A stretch of DNA of 64,000 nt from CAVTWS01 sp963732655 (lineage in GTDB: Bacteria > Actinomycetota > Acidimicrobiia > Acidimicrobiales > SHLQ01): contig CAVTAI010000017.1 of NCBI GenBank assembly GCA_963732655.1, positions 930,001-994,000 on the forward strand, written 5' to 3'. Within the stretch, counting starts at the first letter, position 1, and every line of letters begins with the position of its first letter. Positions 1-6,465 of the stretch are shown here, one piece after another. The position numbers and the translations under genes were made by a program. The notes under the pieces were generated by a model, which made no database searches, was not told the origin of the DNA, and saw only the letters and a program-made list of their open reading frames with translations.

Positions 1-159
1 GGCGACGAGTTGGGCGTCCGGTCACAGGTCCCGGTGCGAGTCGCCGTGACGGGTCGCCAGGCCGGGCTGCCTCTGTTCGGTGCGTTGGCGCTGATGGACC
101 GGTCGGTGGTGATCGGACGGATTCAGGCGGCGATCGCCCGGCTTCAGGCAGGTCCGTGA
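1..159 (+). CDS. gltX: Glutamyl-tRNA synthetase, C-terminal end (partial)
   Basis: The open frame enters from the left edge and ends at TGA 157-159, leaving 52 residues. The segment VPVRVAVTGRQAGLPLFGAL matches the anticodon-binding end of bacterial GluRS, where a 'P-R-AVTG-P-LF--L' signature precedes a last helix. The enzyme charges tRNA-Glu, and in most actinobacteria it also misacylates tRNA-Gln for GatCAB. A tRNA-Gln and a tRNA-Glu gene follow within 1 kb, which fits. The catalytic N-terminal domain is outside the window. The stop overlaps the GTG start of the next gene (GTGA), so the two are probably co-transcribed. Confidence 0.8.
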   Translation, partial: GDELGVRSQVPVRVAVTGRQAGLPLFGALALMDRSVVIGRIQAAIARLQAGP

Positions 160-791
160 AGCTCCGGAGCCCTCGTCGACAGGTGGCGAGTTCGTCCCGG
201 TGGCCGAGGCGTCTGCTGCGCACCGCCATCGGGGTCCTCGGATTTCTCGTGCTCTACGGCACATTGACGTTCGTGCAGGTGTGGGCGGCGACCGACGGTG
301 ACGACCCCCGGCCTGCGGACGCCATCGTCGTTCTCGGAGCGGCCCAGTACGACGGCGAACCCTCGCCAGTTCTACGCGCTCGGCTCGATCGTGCTCTGGA
401 GCTGTACCGGGACGGGTGGGCGGAGCTCATCGTCACCACGGGCGCCAACCAGGAAGGTGATCGGTTCACGCAGGGTTTTGCCGGGTACCGGTACTTGCTC
501 GGCCAGGGTGTGCCCGACGCCGACATCGTCGTCATCACCGACGGCAGCGACACGTACGAGGAGCTGGCGGCCACGGAACGCCAGCTCGACGCGCTCGGCC
601 TCGACACCGTGTTGCTCGTCACCGACCCGTACCACGCATTCCGGTCCGTGCAGGTGGCCGGGGAGGTGGGGCTCGAGGCCCGGGCCACGCCCGTCGATGG
701 GTCGTCGACCTTCCGCCAGCTGACCCGCGAGGCGATGGCGGTCTCGGTCGGACGCATCGTTGGCTACCGACGACTCCACGCCTGGTTCTGA
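156..791 (+). CDS. DUF218 (YdcF/SanA-like) membrane-anchored protein
   Basis: 211 aa. Residues about 22-44 form one N-terminal membrane segment after a basic stretch, so the rest is probably outside the membrane. The remainder is a DUF218 domain: DAIVVLGAAQYDGEPS near residue 55, TTGANQEGD near 94, the DTYEEL motif (family form S-N-T-Y-E) near 130 and VTDPYHAFRS near 155. DUF218 proteins such as SanA/ElyC are linked to envelope or peptidoglycan precursor integrity, but the reaction is not established. The GTG start overlaps the gltX stop, indicating translational coupling. Confidence 0.85.
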   Translation: MKLRSPRRQVASSSRWPRRLLRTAIGVLGFLVLYGTLTFVQVWAATDGDDPRPADAIVVLGAAQYDGEPSPVLRARLDRALELYRDGWAELIVTTGANQEGDRFTQGFAGYRYLLGQGVPDADIVVITDGSDTYEELAATERQLDALGLDTVLLVTDPYHAFRSVQVAGEVGLEARATPVDGSSTFRQLTREAMAVSVGRIVGYRRLHAWF

Positions 792-868
792 CGCGCCTGG
801 TGCTGACGGCGGGTGCGAAAATCCCGCGTGGCGCTCCGGGCTGTGGTCGCTACAGTGTTCCCTGCCCT

Positions 869-940
869 TCGGGGGTGGTGTAATTGGCAACACAGGTGGT
901 TCTGGTCCATCTATTGGGGGTTCAAGTCCTCCCCCCCGAG
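869..940 (+). tRNA. tRNA-Gln (anticodon CTG)
   Basis: A full cloverleaf can be drawn. The acceptor strands 869-875 and 933-939 pair over 7 bp, and the D stem is GTG/CAC. The anticodon stem 895-899/907-911 encloses loop TTCTGGT with anticodon CTG at 902-904. The T arm 916-932 has loop TTCAAGT. The discriminator base is G940 and no CCA is encoded. It reads CAG codons. Confidence 0.93.
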
Positions 941-949
941 CTCGAGGAC

Positions 950-981
950 AGAGAGGCTGCGCCGTCCGGTGCAGCCTCTCT
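950..981 (+). terminator. Rho-independent-type hairpin after tRNA-Gln
   Basis: AGAGAGGCTGC at 950-960 pairs perfectly with GCAGCCTCTCT at 971-981 around a 10-nt loop, beginning 9 nt after the tRNA. There is no clear T-run, as is common in high-GC actinobacteria. Confidence 0.75.
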
Positions 982-1071
982 GACGTTGTATGGCTCGGCG
1001 GTCGGAATGAGGTGGTGGTGCCTCCTGTGACGGTTACACTGCCTCCGCTCGGTCAACAGACCAGTAGGCCC

Positions 1072-1144
1072 GCCCCGTTCGTCTAGCGGCCTAGGACGCC
1101 ACCCTCTCAAGGTGGTGGCACGGGTTCGAATCCCGTACGGGGTA
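1072..1144 (+). tRNA. tRNA-Glu (anticodon CTC), target of the integrative element
   Basis: The acceptor 1072-1078 pairs with 1137-1143, the first pair being G-U. The anticodon stem CCACC/GGTGG (1099-1103/1111-1115) encloses loop CTCTCAA with anticodon CTC at 1106-1108. The T loop TTCGAAT is standard, and A1144 is the discriminator. It reads GAG codons. The gene is intact, and its 3' part from 1102 onward is repeated at 9572-9616, marking it as the insertion target of the downstream element. Confidence 0.95.
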
Positions 1145-1146
1145 CT
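1102..1146 (+). repeat. attL: tRNA-Glu 3' end direct repeat
   Basis: These 45 bp run from the anticodon stem to just past the tRNA end. They recur at 9572-9616 with two mismatches in the same orientation. Tyrosine integrases often recombine in the anticodon or T-arm region of tRNA genes and reconstitute the 3' end. With the integrase gene adjacent, this is the attL side. Confidence 0.85.
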
Positions 1147-1161
1147 GAAAAAGCCCAGGTC

Positions 1162-1185
1162 AGAGCCACTCTTCGGAGTGGCTCT
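1162..1185 (+). terminator. Hairpin terminator of tRNA-Glu
   Basis: AGAGCCACTC at 1162-1171 and GAGTGGCTCT at 1176-1185 form a perfect 10-bp stem closed by a TTCG tetraloop, 17 nt after the tRNA. A near-identical hairpin lies at 9632-9655 behind the second copy of the tRNA 3' end. Confidence 0.85.
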
Positions 1186-1203
1186 CGCCGTTTCCCAGCC
1201 CTC

Positions 1204-1224
1204 TTGCCAATGAGATGCCAATGA
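1204..1224 (+). repeat. Tandem TTGCCAATGA-type repeats, candidate integrase arm sites
   Basis: TTGCCAATGA at 1204-1213 is followed 11 bp on by ATGCCAATGA at 1215-1224. The same pair occurs at 9436-9457 near the right end, and a degenerate pair at 9675-9695. Short direct repeats near both ends of an element are typical of arm-type binding sites of tyrosine recombinases. The role is inferred. Confidence 0.5.
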
Positions 1225-1271
1225 ATCTTCGGCTGACATGGCCGCATCTCGACCACGGGGAAGGGGCAAGG

Positions 1272-2320
1272 ATGAAAGGTTTCATGCGGCAGCGGGGGTC
1301 GGCGTGGGAGCTGAGGGTGTTCCTGGGCTATGACCCGGTGACGGGTAAGCAGCGGTACGCACAGCGCACGGTGCGGGGCGGCAAACGCGAGGCGCGTCGA
1401 CCGTGAAGGAGACGCGCGGCTACATCGACCGGTCGTTGTTGCCGACGATCGGTGACCGTCAGTTGTCGAAGCTCAAGACGGCCGAGATCGACGCGTTCTA
1501 CAAGCGGCTGCGCGAGGCGGGCGGGGTTGACGGTGGGCCGTTGGCGCCGGCGACGGTGCGGCGGATCCATGGGATCGTGCGTCGTGCGTTGTCCCAGGGC
1601 GTGAAGTGGGGGTGGATTGCGGTCAACCCGGCGGCGTCGGCGTCGCCGCCCAAGGCGCTGCCGTCGAAGATCTCTCCCCCTGATCCTGAGCAGCTTGGTC
1701 GGGTGCTGGAACGGGCGGGGCGGGAGTCGCCCGAGTTGGCGGTCTACTTGTTGTTGGCCGCGGCGACGGGGGCACGTCGTTCGGAGCTGGTGGCGTTGCG
1801 GTGGAGCGATGTCGATCTCGGTGACTCGACGGTGGAGATCAGCCGGGGGATCGTGATCGGCCAGGACGGCCCGGTCGAGAAGGACACCAAAACCCATGCG
1901 TCTCGCCGGGTCTCGCTCGACGCCCAGACCACGGTGGTGGTGGCTGGTCATCTCGGGGCGATGCGGCTCCGTTCTGAAGCCTGTGGGGTGGTTCTGGCCG
2001 AGGACGCCTTTGTGTTCAGCCATGCGCCCGACGGCGGCGAGGCGTGGTTCCCGGCGTCGGTGTCGCGGTCGTTCAAGCGCTTGTGTGATCGGGAAGGGAT
2101 CGCCAACGTCCGTCTGCATGATCTGCGGCATTTCGTGGCCACCCAGCTGCTCGGAGCCGGCGTCGACGTGCGCACCGTCGCCGGGCGTCTCGGTCACGGC
2201 AACGCGGCGACCACGCTGAACGTGTACGCCCACTTCCTCGAGCAGTCCGACCGCGCCGCCGCCGACGTCATCGGCGGCCTGATCTCGCGCCCGAAGCCTG
2301 GGGCTCGGCCCGGCGCGTGA
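1272..2320 (+). pseudogene. Tyrosine site-specific integrase, internally deleted
   Basis: Two frames make one gene. 1272-1406 encodes the N-terminal arm-binding piece (about 44 aa, with WELRVFLGYDPVTGKQRY). 1403-2320 (305 aa) encodes the core-binding and catalytic domains. Catalytic residues are visible: R in GARRSEL, the beta-hairpin K in KDTKTHASRR, HxxR in RLHDLRH, H in GRLGHGN and Y in TLNVYAHF. The linker and first core-binding helix that normally separate the halves (roughly 40-50 residues) are missing at about 1395-1403, and the frame changes there. The catalytic half could start at GTG 1403 but would lack the arm-binding domain. It lies next to the tRNA-Glu attL, the usual place for such an integrase. 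It is probably inactive, stranding the element. Confidence 0.85.
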
Positions 2321-2404
2321 CCGGAGTAGAAGCATCAACGATCTTTGGGTCTCGCGATGTGAGCTCCAACGAAACCGCTGAACCTTTGGGGCTCCGGTCC
2401 TGTA

Positions 2405-2615
2405 TCAACCGTCGATCGCATCTTCCTCGGGCAGCTGTCCGGCCCTCTCGGTCCGCTCGATCTCGGGGATGCCGGGCGTCGTGCGGGCCTGGGTGAGCCG
2501 CTGGTTCGCGATCTCGTCGATGGCGCGCTCGACGGGCCTCGTCGATGCGTCGGGCTCGCCGGGGGTCCCGGCGAGCGAAGTCGCGCAGCTCGGTGAAGTT
2601 CTTCGTGCCAGGCAT
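2405..2615 (-). pseudogene. Small hypothetical protein, frameshifted
   Basis: The gene starts at ATG 2615 behind AGGAAGG. The first 28 residues or so (MPGTKNFTELRDFARRDP...) resemble the start of XRE/HigA-type antitoxins, which often begin with a 'F-ELR--L--DP' helix. After about 2530 the natural frame shifts by one nucleotide to a protein-like tail (ERAIDEIANQRLTQAR) that ends at TGA 2405-2407. The unshifted frame instead runs through low-complexity sequence to 2268. No helix-turn-helix is visible. A weak upstream extension reaching ATG 2713 would need a second shift. The function is unknown, and the antitoxin resemblance is tentative. Confidence 0.4.
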
Positions 2616-2873
2616 CAGTTCGTCCTTCCTCTCGTCGACCTCGACCGTCTTCTTGGCGTCATCCGCGTGAACGATGGTCGACCGACGGCGGCCTCAAGGG
2701 GTTTGCCCATTGTGGTGCCTCCCCGGATGGCTGGTTCCGCGGGGTCAAGGGGCCGCCGGGAGGGCGGAGGCGAGGACACGGAGCGCAGCGGAGTCCTGGA
2801 GCCGGCCCTTGACGCCGATCCACAGGACATGATCGATGTCGCCTCGCCGGTGCGGGCGAGGCGTAGCCGAGGG

Positions 2874-4537
2874 TCATCTGTCGATGCCGAGGTGAGGCGA
2901 GTCTCGCTCGATCCCAGGGTGTCTCGCTGGTGCGGTCGCTCGGGCGAGGTTGTTGATGGCGTTTCGGGTGAGGTCGTGGCTGTGTTGGCGGCCGGCGTCG
3001 TGGCCGAGTCGTTGTGGGCGAAGGCCGGTGGGGCTGTGGGCGTTGTGGTGTTGGTCGAGGTGGCCGGCGGCGTGGTCCCAGGCTCGTGCTGGTTCGCCGC
3101 CGGTGGGTCGGGCGCCGATGCTGTCGAGGATGTGGCGGTGTGGGTCGCGGCGGATCTGGCGGGCGCGGAGTTGCCGGTCGGGTTCGAGCTGGTCGTCGAT
3201 GGCGGCGAGTTGGTGTTCCCATTCCGGCCGATGCACGGCGACGCGGCGGGTCTCGGTGAGTTGTTGTTCGGTGGTGGCGGCGTGGCCGGCGAGCCGCTCG
3301 ACGGTGGTCGTCTGGGCGTCGATGCGGGTTGGGAGGTTGGCGACAGTGCGTTTGGCGGCGGCGATGTCGGTTTCGTGGCCTCGTCGCCGGAGGGGCCGGT
3401 CGTGCTCGGCGAGCGTGGCGTGCGCTCGCCGGAAGTCGTGGCGGAGAGCGTCGAGGGCTGCGGCCTCTCGCCGGTGGTCGCCTCGGGCCCATCTGGCCTC
3501 GAGCGGTAGCTCGGTGAGCGCCGTGCGAAGTCGGTCGAGCCGGTCGACGAGTCCGGCTCGCTGGTCGAACAGACGGCGGAGGTCGGCCGCGGCCAGGGTG
3601 CCGGGCCGGTGCGCGACCGGGTCGGCGAGGGTGGTGCGGCGGGTGTGGGCTGGTTGGTCGATCCAGGACCGGTTGATGGACTCGACGAACACGTCGAGGG
3701 CGGTGGTGTCGCCGGCGAGGGCGATGTAGGCGTCGTTGCTGTGTCGACCTCGGGTCATGGGGACGTAGAGGCCTCGGATGTCGGTGGGGCCGTGCAGGAC
3801 GAGGATGGATCGGTCGACGGTGCGGCCTTGGGTGGCGTGGCTGGTCTGCGCGTAGCCAAGTTCGACGTGCTCTTGGACGTAGGCGGCGGGGAGCCGCACA
3901 CGGCCGGACGCCCCGGTGACGGTGAGGTCACCGTTGCGATGAACGGTGTCGATGACCCACCGGTCGCGGTTGTGGACCGGGAGCCCTCGGTCGGTTCTGA
4001 GGTGCCGGTCGTTGCGGCGGGTGACGATTTCGTCGCCGACGCGGAGCCGGTACCCGCCCGCGTCGATGGTCCGGCCTCTGGCGGTGAGTTCGCCGGTGTC
4101 GATGAGGCGTTGCTGGGCGGCGCGGTTGAGCCGGGCGGCGGTGTCGTTGGTCGGCGTGGCGAGCACGACGGTTTCGCCGTGTTGGCGGGCGGTGTGCCAG
4201 GCGTCGAGGGCGTCGTGTTCGATGTGGGTGGCGGTTCCGCCGTGGAGGCGGCCGTGGTGGCGGTAGAGGTCGGCGACGGTGGTGTCGCCGGATCGGAGGC
4301 GGAGGGAGGCGTCGCGTTCCCACGGTTGGGTGAAGCGGTGGACTCGGTCGAGTTCGATGGCGCCGCAGGTGTCGACGAGGAGCCCGAACATGCCGCCTCG
4401 GCCGACGGCGGAGAACTGCATCGGGTCACCGACCAGCGCGATGCGCCAGCCTCGGGTGTCGGCCAGGGCGGCGAGCTGGTCGAGCCGATCGGTGGGCATC
4501 ATGGCCGCTTCGTCCACGATCACGGTGGCGCCACGTT
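2874..4537 (-). pseudogene. TraA/MobF-type conjugative relaxase, C-terminal helicase half only
   Basis: About 550 residues of an SF1 helicase survive: Walker B VIVDEAAMMP, motif III VGDPMQFSAVGRGGMF, RVGDEIVTRRND, GYAQTSHATQGRTVD and motif VI YVPMTRGRHSNDAYI, then a long Arg/His-rich coiled tail. In TraA/TrwC relaxases this helicase follows an N-terminal nicking domain. Here the relaxase domain and Walker A are gone. The coding similarity stops exactly where the Rhs core repeat begins (4538), and the frame beyond is only antisense Rhs. It shows that the element was once conjugative or mobilisable. Confidence 0.85.
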
Positions 4538-5213
4538 TCAGCGGATCGGGTGTGGAACTGGCGGCCCGCCACCGGCACCACCACATTCGCGACCCGTAAC
4601 ACGGTGTTCGTGTACGACACCGGCGACACCCTCGACAACGCCACCCCAGCACCAGCGACACGGGTCGCGGTCGGGACCTCGACCGGGGCGCTCAACGGAT
4701 TGACCGCGGCCGGCCTGAACCTGGTCGCCACCGCCATCAACTACGGCACCGGGCCCGCCGTCACTGTCACGTTGCCGGGATGGGAACAGCACCGGTACGC
4801 CACCAGCGCCGTGCAGGTCACGAACTACAGCCACGGCGGACAGTCGATTGGGTATCGGCGTAGCAACGGCACGTTCAGTGAATACCACCAGACCTACAGC
4901 GACCAAGTCGGATCAACGTCAGGCGTCATGGACTTCATCGGCAACGTCTTCCATCACCTCACCATGCGCTACGGCCCCTACGGCAACACCCTCCCCGGAT
5001 CAGCGAACCCGACCACCGACCACCAATACACCGGGCAAACCAACGACCGGGCCACCGGCCTCTACCACTACGGGTACCGCAACTACGACCCCGTCACCGC
5101 CCGATTCACCCAACCCGACAGCATCATCCCCGGCATCGCCAACCCCCAAAACCTCAACCGCTACACCTACGTCAACAACAACCCCACCACCTACAACGAC
5201 CCCACCGGACACT
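4538..5213 (+). repeat. Rhs core direct repeat, copy 1
   Basis: This 676-bp segment aligns with 7165-7840 at a constant offset of 2,627 bp without indels and with few substitutions. It begins at the relaxase junction and ends at the Rhs hyperconserved end (DPTGH), after which the two sequences diverge completely. It marks an Rhs core that was duplicated together with alternative C-terminal tips. Confidence 0.9.
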
Positions 5214-5998
5214 GCCCGTCATGCCACCAAGAAGTAGCGCGACGCCAGGCAGAAATAGGGCCAGAACCAGCTCCGGCCGGTGCATCGCCGACCCAGCCAG
5301 GAACGACTGGTCAGCAGGCTGCTGAAATGTCGTGGCCTGGCACCTATGACTCCGGGGCTTATGCTCCTTCATGGCTCAGCAGTTTCGTCGGCGGGGCAGC
5401 TGGGATCGTGCCAGATGCGTGGGGATCGGTGACACACCCAGTCGAGACAGCCAAAGGAATCGGGCGTTGCCTTGGCGGGCCAATATCGTGCGGTCAGGCG
5501 ATGTGGGACGACTGCACGTCTGACCCCGCGAGGTGTGCCGGGTCGTTCGTCGGAGGAGCCGGAGTCGGTGGCGTCGCTCGACGGGTCTTGAAAACCGGCA
5601 CCATACTCCGACGCCTCGACGCCGATGCACCAAGCGGGATTCCTGGGGACGGGTCGTTCTCGAATAGGGTGCCGGCAGACCTACCCCAGCCCTTCACGGC
5701 AGTTCCGAACGGATCCCTGTATCGGAATGCCGGCACCTGGAACTACGTCGTACGCCAAGACGGGACCCTTGTCGTGGGCTCTCGCCAGTATGGTCACGTC
5801 GACTTGGCAGCTGGCGGCAACGTACTGGCAGCGGGAGAAGTGACCATCTCGGGCGGACATGTGACCGCACTCAACAATCTCTCGGGCCACTATCAGCCGT
5901 CTGGGGCTGGTGCTGAGGCCGCAGCCACGAGCGCACTATCCACGCAGGGCGGCCTTGAAATTGACCCGGGCGTCTATCAGGAGGTTGGGTCCCCATGA
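4550..5998 (+). CDS. Orphan Rhs C-terminal fragment with toxin tip 1
   Basis: 482 aa. Residues 1 to about 221 are the end of an RHS-repeat core, including DRATGLYHYGYRNYDPVTAR and NRYTYVNNNP, closing with DPTGH. The remaining ~260 residues are the variable tip: a Pro-rich linker, a Gly-rich hydrophobic stretch (WLSSFVGGAAGIVPDAW) and a C-terminal domain with NYVVRQDGTLVVGSR, GHVDLAAG, AAGEVTISGGHV and NNLSGHY. That last domain looks like a compact beta-rich unit. I recall similar 'AAGE...SGHY' sequences in other proteins but cannot assign an activity. No full-length Rhs N-terminus, signal peptide or promoter precedes it, so it is a 5'-truncated cassette. Its stop overlaps the next ATG (ATGA), the usual toxin/immunity arrangement. 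Confidence 0.75.
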   Translation: MWNWRPATGTTTFATRNTVFVYDTGDTLDNATPAPATRVAVGTSTGALNGLTAAGLNLVATAINYGTGPAVTVTLPGWEQHRYATSAVQVTNYSHGGQSIGYRRSNGTFSEYHQTYSDQVGSTSGVMDFIGNVFHHLTMRYGPYGNTLPGSANPTTDHQYTGQTNDRATGLYHYGYRNYDPVTARFTQPDSIIPGIANPQNLNRYTYVNNNPTTYNDPTGHCPSCHQEVARRQAEIGPEPAPAGASPTQPGTTGQQAAEMSWPGTYDSGAYAPSWLSSFVGGAAGIVPDAWGSVTHPVETAKGIGRCLGGPISCGQAMWDDCTSDPARCAGSFVGGAGVGGVARRVLKTGTILRRLDADAPSGIPGDGSFSNRVPADLPQPFTAVPNGSLYRNAGTWNYVVRQDGTLVVGSRQYGHVDLAAGGNVLAAGEVTISGGHVTALNNLSGHYQPSGAGAEAAATSALSTQGGLEIDPGVYQEVGSP

Positions 5999-6384
5999 CT
6001 AGTTGGACTGCTGCAGAAGAGCTTCAGGAACGCCTCGCTGCTATCGAAGCGGTGTCGCATGCGCACCCCGGCACGAGGGTCGTCGAACACCTTCTGGTCT
6101 CCCTCGTTGACTTCTTGAAGTCTGGTCGGCTCAGCCGGAGTGCAGCGGTGCAAGCGTTGATTGCCTTTATCGGCGCGGAGCCTGCGCGGGTCGGTGCCGT
6201 TGAGACGCTAGAGTTTGTTATGGCGTCGGAGCAGTGGCCCGAGCTGCGTGCGGAACTTGCTGAGCTGCGGCACTCTGAGTCCGCGGACTACAGGAACCGG
6301 GATCTAGCTCGGAGCGCTTTGGCTGCGGGCGAACCTGGCTGGCACGGTGGCAGCTTCCGATCGTTCGAAGGCGGAGGACGATAG
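5995..6384 (+). CDS. Candidate immunity protein for Rhs tip 1
   Basis: 129 aa, predicted mostly alpha-helical and acidic, with no signal peptide or membrane segment. The ATG start overlaps the toxin stop by 4 nt. I do not recognise the family. The assignment rests on position directly behind an Rhs tip, its small size, and the matching layout of the second cassette. Local composition is less GC-rich than the flanking core genes, as is common for exchanged immunity genes. Confidence 0.6.
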   Translation: MTSWTAAEELQERLAAIEAVSHAHPGTRVVEHLLVSLVDFLKSGRLSRSAAVQALIAFIGAEPARVGAVETLEFVMASEQWPELRAELAELRHSESADYRNRDLARSALAAGEPGWHGGSFRSFEGGGR

Positions 6385-6465
6385 TAGACGGCGAGTTCTC
6401 TACTAAACCAACTGTCCGGAATCCGCAGGGCCTTCCAGTCGCGTACGGCGGGGGCGGTCGGCGGC

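Noticed and set aside
2469..4703. Long plus-strand open frames opposite the relaxase
   Set aside because: Their translations are Val/Gly/Glu-rich shadows of the minus-strand TraA coding sequence and show no motif of their own. The minus strand carries ordered helicase motifs.
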